From positions 1 through 64,000 of the forward strand of contig NZ_CAMLJP010000009.1 in NCBI RefSeq assembly GCF_946480385.1: 64,000 nucleotides of DNA, in the 5' to 3' direction. Shown here one piece after another: positions 54,464 to 62,910 of this stretch. A program made the translations under genes and the position numbers. How positions within the stretch are numbered: the first letter of the stretch is position 1; every line of letters starts with the position of its first letter. The notes beneath the pieces are model-generated. The model was not told the origin of the DNA. It saw nothing but the letters and a program-made list of their open reading frames with translations, and did no database searches. Source of the DNA: an uncultured Azospirillum sp. (lineage in GTDB: Bacteria > Pseudomonadota > Alphaproteobacteria > Azospirillales > Azospirillaceae).

Positions 54464-57289
54464 ATGCATCAGACGCTGACCGCCGAGTTCGACTGGCTCC
54501 CGGACCGCAAGCCCGCGCGGATCAATGCCTTGTACGACGCGATCCCGGTGGGGATTGCGTTCCTCGACCGCCAGCTCCGCTGCCTGAGGATGAACCGGCG
54601 CATGGGGTCGCTGGCGGGACTTCCCTCCACCACCGCGACGGGACTGCCCTTCACCGATGTCTGGCCGGAGGCGGAGGACGCGCTGCTGGCCGCCGCAGCG
54701 CTGGCCCTGGCCGGCACGGTGGTGGAGGACATCGTCTTGACCGGTCCGCTCACCGGTCCGGAGCGGGCGCTGGTCGCCAGCCTGCATCCGCACGGGGATG
54801 GGGACGGGGCCGCCCTGCTCTGCATCGTGGAGGACCGGACCGCGCTGCGGCGGTGCGAGGCCGAGCTTCGCCATTTCAAGGACTTGCACCGCCACACGCT
54901 GGAACTGAGCGACCTGTATCCATGGTACAGCGCGCCGGACGGCATGCCGCGCACCACCCGGCGCTGGCGCGAGCGTACCGGCCTCGGCGCGGCCGACATC
55001 GCGACGCCGCAGGACTGGATCGCGACGCTCCACCCCGACGACCGCGCTCCCTTCGAGGCCGCCTGGACCCTCAGCCTGATCAGTGGCGCCGCTCTGGAGA
55101 TCGACCTGCGCCTGCGCGTCGCCGGCGACGGAGCGCCGGGCAGCGAGTATCGCTGGTTCCGCCGCCGCGCCGCCGCCCAGCGCGACGAGGAGGGGCGCAT
55201 CGTCCAGTGGCACGGCACCGACGAGGACATCCACGAACGCCGGATCGCCGAAGACGCCCTGCGCGAGAGCGAGTCCTTCGCCCGCCAGATCCTGGACAAC
55301 AGTCCGGAATGCGTGAAGGTGCTGGACATGGAGGGGCGGCTGACCTTCATGAACATCCCCGGCATCCGGCTGATGGAACTGGACGGCTTCGACTGCCTGA
55401 AGGACCAGCTTTGGGAGGCATTTTGGCCGGAGGAGCGGCGGCCGCAACTGCGCGCCACGATCGACATCGCGAAGCGGGGCGGCACCGGCCGTTTCCTCGG
55501 CTTCTGCCCGACGGCCAAGGGCACGCCGAAATGGTGGGACAATCTGGTCTGTCCCCTGCCCGGCCCGGACGGACGGCCGCTGCGGCTGCTCGCCATCTCC
55601 CGCGATGTCACCGACATCCAGCTCGCCCGGCAGGCACTGGAGGAGACCACCGCGCTGCTGTCGGGCGTGCTGGAAAGCACCACCGACAGCGTGGTGTTCG
55701 TCGACCGCGACTGGCGCATCACCTACCGCAACCCGGCCGCCACCGCCATCCATGAGGGCCGCGGCATCCGGCTGGGCGACGACTTCTTCGGTATTTTCCC
55801 GCAGCAGACCGAGAGCCGAAGCCTGTTCCGCAAGGCGATGGCCGACCAGACGCCCGTCGTCTTCGAGGAATTCGTCGCGGCTCTCGGCCAATGGACGGAA
55901 ATCCACGCCTTCCCGACCGGGCAGGGACTGTCCGTCTTCTTCCGCAACGTCACCGAACGCCGGCGGGTGGAGGAGGAGCGGCACGCCGCCCAGGAGAAGA
56001 TCGCCCACCTCGCCCGGCTGGATTCGCTGACCGGCCTGTCGAACCGGCTCTATTTCCTGGAGCGGCTGGAGCAGGCGCTGCGCGAGGCGCCCAAGGACGG
56101 CGTGATGGCGGTCCATTACATCGATCTCGACCAGTTCAAGGCCGTCAACGACACGCTGGGCCACCATGCCGGCGACGCGTTGCTGCGGCAGGTCGCCGAC
56201 CGGCTGCGCGGCTGCATCGGCGCCGCCGATCTCGTTTCCCGCTTCGGCGGCGACGAGTTCGCCATCCTGCAGCCCAACCTGTGGGGACCGGCGGAGGCGG
56301 AGGACCTCGCCCGCTGCATCATTTCGGCGCTGGCCGAGCCGATCGAGATCGACGGCGCCCAGGTCCGGACCGGCACCAGCATCGGCATCGCCCTGTCCCG
56401 GCGCGACGGCGTCGAGGCCGATGCGCTGCTGAAGGCGGCTGACATCGCGCTCTACCGCGCCAAGGCCGACGGCCGCAACACCCACCGCTTCTTCGCGCCC
56501 GAGATGGCGGAGCGGCTGAAATCCTTCCACGACCTAAAGCTGGGCCTGCACGAGGCACTGCGGCAGGGCGAGTTCGAGCTGCATTACCAGCCGCTGGTCT
56601 GCACCGGCGAGTCCGGCATCCGCGGGTTCGAGGCGCTGATCCGCTGGCGCCGTCCCGGCCGCGGCCTGATCCGCCCGGCCGACTTCATCCCCGTCGCGGA
56701 GGAAACCGGGCTGATCGGCCCGATCGGCGACTGGGCCCTGCGCGAGGCCTGCCGCGAGGCGACGCGCTGGCCCGACGGCATCGGCATCAGCGTCAACGTG
56801 TCCTCCGTCCAGTTCCGCGACAAGGGGCTGGTGGAGTCGGTGCGCCAGGCGCTGGCCGACACCGGACTGGCGCCGGACCGGCTGGAGCTGGAGATCACCG
56901 AATCCGTCCTGCTGCAGGATGACGACGCCAATCTCGGCACCCTGCGCGAGTTGCGGGCGCTGGGTGCGCGGATCGTCATGGACGATTTCGGCACCGGCTA
57001 TTCGGCGCTGGGCTATCTGTGCCGCTTCCGCTTCGACAAGGTGAAGATCGACCGCAGCTTCGTCGCCAACCTGCCGCGCTGCGACGGCTCCACCGCCGTG
57101 GTGCAGGCGGTGGCCGGGATGGGCCGCAACCTGGGCATCGTCATCACTGCCGAGGGGGTGGAGGAACAATCCCAGCTCGACACCGTCCGCCGGCTGGGTT
57201 GCCACGAGGCGCAAGGCTATCTGTTCTCGCGCCCGGTCCCGGCGGCGGAAGTACCGGCGCTGATCGCGCGGCTGCGGGAGGGAGGCTGA
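54464..57289 (+). CDS. PAS-GGDEF-EAL bifunctional c-di-GMP protein
   Basis: 941 residues with no transmembrane segment. Several PAS domains fill residues 20-520 (ALYDAIPVGIAFLDRQLRCL; ILDNSPECVKVLDMEG; VLESTTDSVVFVDRDW). The GGDEF active site is at 595-599. The allosteric I-site (RxxD) reads GAAD at 586-589, so feedback inhibition is probably lost. The EAL motif is at 723-725, and further EAL residues look intact (NVSSVQFRD, ITESVLLQDD, DDFGTGYSAL, KIDRSFVANL, ITAEGVEEQ). Both activities look possible. It follows the HD-GYP gene by 200 bases. Start is ATG 54464. Confidence 0.94.
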   Translation: MHQTLTAEFDWLPDRKPARINALYDAIPVGIAFLDRQLRCLRMNRRMGSLAGLPSTTATGLPFTDVWPEAEDALLAAAALALAGTVVEDIVLTGPLTGPERALVASLHPHGDGDGAALLCIVEDRTALRRCEAELRHFKDLHRHTLELSDLYPWYSAPDGMPRTTRRWRERTGLGAADIATPQDWIATLHPDDRAPFEAAWTLSLISGAALEIDLRLRVAGDGAPGSEYRWFRRRAAAQRDEEGRIVQWHGTDEDIHERRIAEDALRESESFARQILDNSPECVKVLDMEGRLTFMNIPGIRLMELDGFDCLKDQLWEAFWPEERRPQLRATIDIAKRGGTGRFLGFCPTAKGTPKWWDNLVCPLPGPDGRPLRLLAISRDVTDIQLARQALEETTALLSGVLESTTDSVVFVDRDWRITYRNPAATAIHEGRGIRLGDDFFGIFPQQTESRSLFRKAMADQTPVVFEEFVAALGQWTEIHAFPTGQGLSVFFRNVTERRRVEEERHAAQEKIAHLARLDSLTGLSNRLYFLERLEQALREAPKDGVMAVHYIDLDQFKAVNDTLGHHAGDALLRQVADRLRGCIGAADLVSRFGGDEFAILQPNLWGPAEAEDLARCIISALAEPIEIDGAQVRTGTSIGIALSRRDGVEADALLKAADIALYRAKADGRNTHRFFAPEMAERLKSFHDLKLGLHEALRQGEFELHYQPLVCTGESGIRGFEALIRWRRPGRGLIRPADFIPVAEETGLIGPIGDWALREACREATRWPDGIGISVNVSSVQFRDKGLVESVRQALADTGLAPDRLELEITESVLLQDDDANLGTLRELRALGARIVMDDFGTGYSALGYLCRFRFDKVKIDRSFVANLPRCDGSTAVVQAVAGMGRNLGIVITAEGVEEQSQLDTVRRLGCHEAQGYLFSRPVPAAEVPALIARLREGG

Positions 57290-57414
57290 GGGAGGTCGGC
57301 TTAGTCGTTCGGGAGTCCGGGTGAAACGCAACGCCTTCCGGTGGCGGCTGTTCTGGTACGGGAACGCATCCTGCCGGGACACCGACCCGCCAGGATACCG
57401 ATCCGGAGGACCAC

Positions 57415-57747
57415 ATGGCCAAGACCACCACCGACCACGACGAGATCCGCCGCTGGGCCGAAAGCCACGGCGGCAAGCCGGCCGTCGTCCGCAGCACCCA
57501 TGACGAGGAGCACGGCGGCGGCAAAAGCCGCAAGACAGGCGTCGGCCTGCTGCGCCTGATGTTCCCCAAGGCCCGCCAGTCCGACCATGGCGAACTGGAG
57601 GAAATCGACTGGAACGAGTTCTTCCAGCAGTTCGAGGACTCCAAGCTGGCGCTGCTCTATGAGGAAGGCTCCAACTTCAACAAGCTGATCGGCCGCGACA
57701 CCGCCGAGAAGCGCGAGCATGGCGACCACAAGGCGGCGCGCCATTGA
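57415..57747 (+). CDS. Small conserved soluble protein
   Basis: 110 residues from ATG 57415 (GGAGG at 57405-57409). It has a charged N-terminus (DHDEIRRWAESHGGKPAVV), then a basic Gly-rich loop and helices (LLRLMFPKARQ; DWNEFFQQFEDSKLALLYE). I do not assign a domain. The pattern is conserved enough in my memory of proteobacterial small proteins to treat as a real gene, often near stress genes. It ends before an intrinsic terminator, ~135 bases upstream of the formate/nitrite-type transporter. Confidence 0.72.
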   Translation: MAKTTTDHDEIRRWAESHGGKPAVVRSTHDEEHGGGKSRKTGVGLLRLMFPKARQSDHGELEEIDWNEFFQQFEDSKLALLYEEGSNFNKLIGRDTAEKREHGDHKAARH

Positions 57748-57818
57748 CCCATGCGAGATCGACCGGCATGCGACCGGCCGGCCGGCCCGTCTCCCACCCA
57801 AGCGCGTAATCGATCTGG

Positions 57819-57849
57819 AAGGGAACGCCCCCGCGGGACGTTCCCTTTT
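57819..57849 (+). terminator. Intrinsic terminator
   Basis: AAGGGAACG (57819-57827) pairs perfectly with CGTTCCCTT (57839-57847) around an 11-base loop and ends in TTTT (57846-57849). It would end the transcript of the 110-residue protein gene and precede the transporter gene. Confidence 0.75.
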
Positions 57850-57883
57850 CTCTTTCGTCAGCCCTTTACCGGAGGTTCCGCCC

Positions 57884-58702
57884 GTGCCCGACGCCAGCGA
57901 TACCCGTCTGAACCAGGACGAGCGGGACGAGGTCAAGGAACGCTCCAACCCGCCGGCGCTGATCCTGCACGAAGCCATCCGCCTGGAGGGCAAGGAGGAA
58001 CTGAAGCGCCCGACCTCCTCCCTGCTGTGGTCGGGGCTGGCGGCCGGGCTGTCGATGGGCTTCTCGATGGTTGGCGAGGCGCTGCTGACGACCCACCTGC
58101 CGGACGAGCCGTGGCGGCCGCTGATCGCCAGCTTCGGTTATTGCTTCGGCTTCCTGATCGTCATTCTGGGGCGCCAGCAGCTGTTCACCGAGAACACGTT
58201 GACGGTGATCCTGCCGCTTCTGCACCGCTGGTCGACCGATACCCTGATGGGGGTGGTGCGGCTGTGGACGCTGGTCTTCGCCGCGAACATCGTCGGCACG
58301 CTGCTGTTCTCCGCCTTCGCCGCCGGGACGGAGGCCTTTTCCCCGGAACTGCGCGCCGCCTTCGTGGAACTGGGCACCACGGCAGCGCGGTCGGGATTCA
58401 CGACGACGCTGCTGCACGGGGTGCTGGCCGGCTGGCTGATCGCCCTGCTGGTCTGGATCACGCCGTCGGTTGGGCCGGCGCGCTTCTTCGTCATCGTCGC
58501 CCTGACCTGGCTGATCGCGCTGGGCAAGTTCGCCCACGTCATCGCCGGATCGGTCGAGGTGTCCTTCGCCGCCATGTCCGGCGAGATCGGCTGGGACCGC
58601 TACGCCTTCGGCTTCCTGCTGCCGTCGCTGATCGGCAACGTGCTGGGCGGCGTCGGGATGGTGGCGCTGATCAACCACGCGCAGGTGCGGCAGGACCAGT
58701 GA
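57884..58702 (+). CDS. Formate/nitrite transporter (FNT) family protein
   Basis: 272 residues from GTG 57884, chosen because GGAGG lies at 57871-57875; the frame is open upstream with no good start. About six transmembrane segments (SSLLWSGLAAGLSMGFSM; FGYCFGFLIVILGRQQLFTENT; NIVGTLLFSAFAAG; LLHGVLAGWLIALLVW; FVIVALTWLIALGKFAHVI; FLLPSLIGNVLGGVGMVA) match FNT channels, with GxxxN-type and LFTEN signatures. The N-terminus is acidic and soluble, as in the YfdC-like branch. The exact anion (formate, nitrite, hydrosulfide or other) is unknown. Confidence 0.88.
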   Translation: MPDASDTRLNQDERDEVKERSNPPALILHEAIRLEGKEELKRPTSSLLWSGLAAGLSMGFSMVGEALLTTHLPDEPWRPLIASFGYCFGFLIVILGRQQLFTENTLTVILPLLHRWSTDTLMGVVRLWTLVFAANIVGTLLFSAFAAGTEAFSPELRAAFVELGTTAARSGFTTTLLHGVLAGWLIALLVWITPSVGPARFFVIVALTWLIALGKFAHVIAGSVEVSFAAMSGEIGWDRYAFGFLLPSLIGNVLGGVGMVALINHAQVRQDQ

Positions 58703-58727
58703 GGGGGGAAGTTAAAACGCACCAAAC

Positions 58728-58762
58728 GAAAAGGGCCTAGCCGCTGAAACGGCTAAGCCCTT
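58728..58762 (-). terminator. Terminator hairpin for tRNA-Arg (bidirectional candidate)
   Basis: AAGGGCCTAGCCG (58731-58743) pairs with CGGCTAAGCCCTT (58750-58762), 12 of 13 base pairs. On the minus strand it is followed by TTTCGTTT, so it fits as terminator of the tRNA gene. On the plus strand it also lies just after the FNT gene stop. Confidence 0.6.
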
Positions 58763-58769
58763 GAATTCG

Positions 58770-58846
<77 letters not shown>

Positions 58847-58941
58847 ATCGCTGGTGGAGGCGCAACATAGCCCAAGGTCTGCGGCGACGCAAACACTAAA
58901 ATCGCGATTTTTCGACGGCTTGCAGAGGCCGTTTCCAGCCC

Positions 58942-58971
58942 CATGACCTCTGCCTTCGGAGGGCAGCGCTC
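58942..58971 (-). repeat. 30-bp partial copy of the tRNA-Arg anticodon region
   Basis: The 30 bases at 58942-58971 are identical to 58795-58824 inside the tRNA-Arg gene, covering the anticodon arm and variable-loop side. The flanks do not match and no folded tRNA is possible here. Such a fragment is what remains at an attachment site after integration or excision of a mobile element, or a short duplication. No integrase gene is in the window. Confidence 0.85.
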
Positions 58972-58985
58972 CCCCATAAAGCCGG

Positions 58986-59020
58986 ATGGAAACGTTTCCA
59001 TTCTTCACGAAACCGTTTTC
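58986..59020. promoter_or_regulatory. LacI-type operator pair upstream of lacI-like gene
   Basis: ATGGAAACGTTTCCAT at 58986-59001 is a perfect 16-bp palindrome with the LacI-family GAAACG-type core. A second, shorter GAAACCGTTTTC at 59009-59020 lies 7 bases further. They are 120-155 bases upstream of the repressor start at 59140, so autoregulation of the transport operon is likely. Confidence 0.75.
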
Positions 59021-59139
59021 ACGGCGTCATGCGATTGCAACACGCCATCGCCACTCTGCGCCCACGCCGGATCGGCCGGTTCTGGGAACAAGGGTTGCGG
59101 ATGGTGCGGGGCGGCATGAGGGTTACGGACGGCAGAGCC

Positions 59140-60159
59140 ATGGACCGCGTGGTGACGATCCGCGATGTGGCGGCGCGGGCCGGGGTGTCCATCGCCACCG
59201 TGTCGCGCGTCCTCAACGGCAGCGGAAACGCCACGCCGGAAACCATGGAGAAGGTGCGCGCCGCCGCCTCCGACCTGTCCTTCCGGCCCAGCACCATCGG
59301 GCGCAGCTTGAAGGCAGCACGCACCCGCACCGTCGGCGTGCTGGTGCCGTCGCTGACCAATCCCGTCTTCGCAGAAAGTGTCGCCGGCATCCAGGACGCG
59401 GCGGCGGAGGCCGGATACAGCGTGCTGATCGCCTCCACCGACTATGACCCGGCCCGCGAATCGCGCGCCATCGAAGGGCTGCTGTCCAACCGGGTCGAGG
59501 GGCTGGTGCTGACCGTCGCCGATGCCGACCGCAGCGGGTCGCTCGACACGCTGGACGAGGTGCGGCTGCCCTATGTGCTGGCGTACAACCAGCCGGAACG
59601 GGCACCGCGCGCCCATGTGTCGGTCGACAATGTCGCCGCCTCCCGCGCGGTGGTGGAGCGGATGGCGGCGCTGGGGCACCGGCGCATCGGCATGATCGCC
59701 GGGCGCTTCCGCCAGTCCGACCGCTCGCGCCGGCGCCATGCCGGCTGGCAGGCGGCGCTGGCCGACGCCGGTTTGCCGCCGGGGCCGGTGGTGGAGGTCG
59801 ATTTCAACGAATTGCGGCTGGCCCACCGGCTGGCTCCCCATCTGGAAGGGCCGGAGCGGCCGACCGCGCTGTTCGCCTCCAACGACATGCTTGCGCTCGC
59901 CACCATCCGGGCGCTGCGCGACCTCGGCCTGAGGGTGCCCGACGACGTGTCGGTCTGCGGATTCGACGGCATCGAGGTCGGGCGGCTGATGGCGCCCAGC
60001 CTCGCCACGCTGGTGCAGCCCGCCCGCGCCATGGGCGCCACCGCCTTCGAATGTCTGCGCACCGGCTTTTCCGGCGAGCTGCAAGGCCGCGCCGTGATGA
60101 TGCCCTTCACCCTGCGTCCGGGCGAATCGCTCGGCGCCGCGCCGTCTGAATCGACCTAA
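59140..60159 (+). CDS. LacI-family transcriptional repressor
   Basis: 339 residues from ATG 59140, where the helix-turn-helix begins (VTIRDVAARAGVSIATVSRV); ATG 59116 is possible. The hinge and a periplasmic-binding-protein-like core follow (VGVLVPSLTNPVFAESVAG; LFASNDMLALATIRALR; VSVCGFDGIEVGRLM). It would bind the palindromes just upstream and respond to a sugar-like ligand. It heads the ABC transporter genes and is 29 bases upstream of the binding-protein gene, so it probably controls that operon and itself. Confidence 0.93.
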   Translation: MDRVVTIRDVAARAGVSIATVSRVLNGSGNATPETMEKVRAAASDLSFRPSTIGRSLKAARTRTVGVLVPSLTNPVFAESVAGIQDAAAEAGYSVLIASTDYDPARESRAIEGLLSNRVEGLVLTVADADRSGSLDTLDEVRLPYVLAYNQPERAPRAHVSVDNVAASRAVVERMAALGHRRIGMIAGRFRQSDRSRRRHAGWQAALADAGLPPGPVVEVDFNELRLAHRLAPHLEGPERPTALFASNDMLALATIRALRDLGLRVPDDVSVCGFDGIEVGRLMAPSLATLVQPARAMGATAFECLRTGFSGELQGRAVMMPFTLRPGESLGAAPSEST

Positions 60160-60188
60160 GCGCTTCCCGAACGGAGACACACGCGATC

Positions 60189-61205
60189 ATGTTCAAGCCG
60201 TTCCTTCTTGGCGCCGCCACACTGGCCGCCGCCTTCACCGCCACAGTCGCTCCCGCTATGGCGGCGGAGCAGACCGCCATCTGCTACAACTGCCCGCCGG
60301 AATGGGCCGACTGGGCGTCGCAGCTGAAGGCGATCAAGGCCGATCTCGGCATCACCGTGCCGTTCGACAACAAGAATTCCGGCCAGTCGCTCGCCGCCAT
60401 GCTGGCGGAAAAGGACAAGCCGGTGGCCGACGTCGTCTATCTTGGCGGGCCGGTCGGCATCCAGGCCAAGGCGGCCGGCGTCGTCACCCCCTACAAGCCG
60501 GCGGGCTGGGCCGGCATCCCCGACGGGATGAAGGACGCCGACGGCAACTGGTTCGCCATCCACAGCGGCACGCTGGGCTTCTTCGTCAACACCGAGGCGC
60601 TGGGCGGCAAGCCGGTGCCGCAGAGCTGGGCCGACCTGCTGAAGCCCGACTATTCGGGCATGGTCGGCTATCTCGACCCGACCAGCGCCGCCGTCGGTTA
60701 TGTCGGCGCGGTGGCGGTCAACCAGGCGCTGGGCGGCGATTACGGCAGCTTCGACAAGGCCATCGGCTGGTTCAAGGATCTGCAGAAGAACCAGCCCATC
60801 GTTCCGAAGCAGACCTCCTACGCCCGCGTGCTGTCGGGCGAGATTCCGATCCTGATCGACTACGACTTCAACGCCTACCGCGCCAAATACACCGACAAGG
60901 CGCCGGTCGCCTTCGTCATCCCGACGGAAGGCACGGTGTCCGTCCCCTATGTGATGGCGCTGGTCAAGAACGGCCCGAACCCGGAGAACGGCAAGAAGGT
61001 GCTGGACTACGTCCTGTCGGACAAGGGCCAGACCCTGTGGGCCAACGCCTTCATGCGCCCGGTCCGCGCCGAGGCGATGTCGCCGGAGACCGCCGCCAAG
61101 TTCCTGCCGGCCGCCGACTACGCCCGCGCCAAGCCGGTCGACATGGTGCGCATGGCCGAGGCGCAGAAGGGCTTCATGGACCGCTATCAGGCGGAGGTGA
61201 AGTGA
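60189..61205 (+). CDS. ABC transporter substrate-binding protein (FbpA/AfuA-like)
   Basis: 338 residues with a signal peptide of ~25 residues (AATLAAAFTATVAPAMA). The type-2 periplasmic binding fold resembles the Fe3+/2-aminoethylphosphonate/hexose-phosphate class (VADVVYLGGPVGIQAKAAG; WFAIHSGTLGFFVN; PDYSGMVGYLDPTSAA). A pair of cysteines is near the N-terminus of the mature protein (ICYNC). A LacI repressor in front argues for a carbohydrate or sugar-phosphate ligand over iron. The exact ligand is not readable. The stop overlaps the permease start (GTGA). Confidence 0.88.
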   Translation: MFKPFLLGAATLAAAFTATVAPAMAAEQTAICYNCPPEWADWASQLKAIKADLGITVPFDNKNSGQSLAAMLAEKDKPVADVVYLGGPVGIQAKAAGVVTPYKPAGWAGIPDGMKDADGNWFAIHSGTLGFFVNTEALGGKPVPQSWADLLKPDYSGMVGYLDPTSAAVGYVGAVAVNQALGGDYGSFDKAIGWFKDLQKNQPIVPKQTSYARVLSGEIPILIDYDFNAYRAKYTDKAPVAFVIPTEGTVSVPYVMALVKNGPNPENGKKVLDYVLSDKGQTLWANAFMRPVRAEAMSPETAAKFLPAADYARAKPVDMVRMAEAQKGFMDRYQAEVK

Positions 61206-62089
61206 GCGCCTGCGTGCAGGACGCTCCCCTCCCCCACCGGCCGGCGGCGCGTCCGTCGGCCGGGCCGGGGTGGATGGGCGAGCCGCTGCGGCTGGCCGCC
61301 CTGCTGGCGCCGGCGGCGGCGGTGTTCGCGGCCTTCTTCCTGCTGCCGCTGGTCCGCCTGATCCTGATCGGCGCCGGCGGGGTGGAGGGATGGTCCGCCT
61401 ATGTGACCACGCTGGCCGACCCCGGCCATCTCGACAGCCTGATCTCCACACTGGCTCTGTCGGCGGGGGTGACGTTGGTGACGCTGGCGGTGTCCACCGT
61501 CGCCGGGCTGTTCCTGGTGCGGCACCGCTTTCCCGGTCATGCCCTGCTGGTGGCGCTGCTGACCTTCCCGCTGGCCTTTCCCGGCGTGGTCATCGGCTTC
61601 ATGGTCATCATGCTGGCCGGGCGGCAGGGGCTGATCGGCACGATCACCCAGGCGCTGACCGGGGGGAAGCTGGTTTTCGCATATTCCATGGCCGGGCTAT
61701 TCCTGGGCTACGTCTATTTCTCGATCCCGCGCGTGATCCTGACGGTGATGGCGGCGGCGGAGAAGCTGGATCCCCGGCTGGAGGAAGCGGCGCGCTCGCT
61801 GGGGGCCGCCCCCTGGCGGGTGGTGGCCGACGTGATCCTGCCGGCGCTGAAGCCGGCGCTGATCTCGGCCGGCGCCTTGTGCTTCGCGACCTCGATGGGT
61901 GCGTTCGGCACCGCCTTCACGCTCGCCACCCGGATCAATGTGCTGCCGATGACGATCTATACCGAATTCACACTGCAGGCGAACATCGCGGCGGCGGCGG
62001 CGCTCAGCGTCCTGCTCGGCGTCATCACCTGGGCGGCGCTGGCGGTGGCACGTAGCGTCGCCGGCACCTCCGTCGCGGCGGCGGGGTGA
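61202..62089 (+). CDS. ABC transporter permease (first)
   Basis: 295 residues from GTG 61202, which overlaps the binding-protein stop and has GGAGGTGAA directly upstream. About six transmembrane helices and the EAA loop (EEAARSLGAAPWRVVADVILPAL) are visible. It belongs to the FbpB/PotB-like permease class. The frame is open far upstream but only as an overlap with the binding-protein gene. Confidence 0.9.
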   Translation: MSACVQDAPLPHRPAARPSAGPGWMGEPLRLAALLAPAAAVFAAFFLLPLVRLILIGAGGVEGWSAYVTTLADPGHLDSLISTLALSAGVTLVTLAVSTVAGLFLVRHRFPGHALLVALLTFPLAFPGVVIGFMVIMLAGRQGLIGTITQALTGGKLVFAYSMAGLFLGYVYFSIPRVILTVMAAAEKLDPRLEEAARSLGAAPWRVVADVILPALKPALISAGALCFATSMGAFGTAFTLATRINVLPMTIYTEFTLQANIAAAAALSVLLGVITWAALAVARSVAGTSVAAAG

Positions 62090-62095
62090 CGGGAC

Positions 62096-62899
62096 ATGCA
62101 AAGTCTCTCTCATCGCCGGGGCTGGGGGTTCTGGCTGCAATTGGGCTTCACCCTGCTGGTCTGCGCCCTGCTGACCGTGCCGATGGTGATGTCGATGCTG
62201 GCCGGGCTGACCGCCAACTATTTCGTCGGGCTGAAGAGCGGCCTGACTTTGCGCTGGGTCGATGAGGTGCTGCGGGTCTATTCCGGCACCATCCTCTTGT
62301 CCTTGCAGATCGCCTTCGCCTGTCTGGCCTGCACGCTGGTGCTGGGCGTGCCGGCTGCCTATGCGCTGGCACGCCGCCCCGGCCGCTTCGCCCGGCTGGT
62401 GGAGGAGTTGTTGATGATGCCGGTCGCCATTCCCGGCCTCGCCACCGCGCTGGCGCTGATCATCACCTATGGCGGCGTGGGGAATCTGCGCAGCAGCTGG
62501 CTGTTCATCCTGATCGGCCATGTGCTGTTCACCCTGCCCTTCATGGTTCGCGCCGTGCTGGCGGTGATGGGCGCCATCGATTTGACGACGCTGGAGGAAG
62601 GGGCGGCCAGCCTCGGCGCCGGTTTCCTGCGCCGCTTCGCCACGGTGGTGCTGCCCAACTGCCGCTCCGGCATCCTGGCCGGGTCGCTGATGGTGCTGAC
62701 CCTGTCGGTGGGCGAGTTCAACCTGACCTGGCTGCTGCACACGCCGCTGACCAAGACACTGCCGGTCGGGCTGGCCGACAGCTATGCCTCGCTGCGGATC
62801 GAGATCGGCAGCGCCTACACCCTCGTCTTCTTCGTGATGATCGTGCCCAGCCTGATCCTGCTGCAGGGTCTGGCCAAGCGCGGCCGTCCGTCCGTTTGA
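62096..62899 (+). CDS. ABC transporter permease (second)
   Basis: 267 residues, six transmembrane helices, with the EAA-like loop EEGAASLGAGFLRRFATVVLP. It is the PotC/PhnV-like partner of the first permease and lies 6 bases after it. Together they form the membrane channel of the importer. Confidence 0.9.
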   Translation: MQSLSHRRGWGFWLQLGFTLLVCALLTVPMVMSMLAGLTANYFVGLKSGLTLRWVDEVLRVYSGTILLSLQIAFACLACTLVLGVPAAYALARRPGRFARLVEELLMMPVAIPGLATALALIITYGGVGNLRSSWLFILIGHVLFTLPFMVRAVLAVMGAIDLTTLEEGAASLGAGFLRRFATVVLPNCRSGILAGSLMVLTLSVGEFNLTWLLHTPLTKTLPVGLADSYASLRIEIGSAYTLVFFVMIVPSLILLQGLAKRGRPSV

Positions 62900-62910
62900 G
62901 AGCGCCACCC

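Noticed and set aside
58942..58971. A second tRNA-Arg gene.
   Set aside because: Only the 30-bp anticodon-side segment matches. Acceptor, D and T arms are missing, so it is a fragment.
62896..62910. TTG 62896 as the start of the ABC ATPase gene.
   Set aside because: It overlaps the permease stop and has no ribosome-binding site, while ATG 62911 has GAGAG at the right distance.
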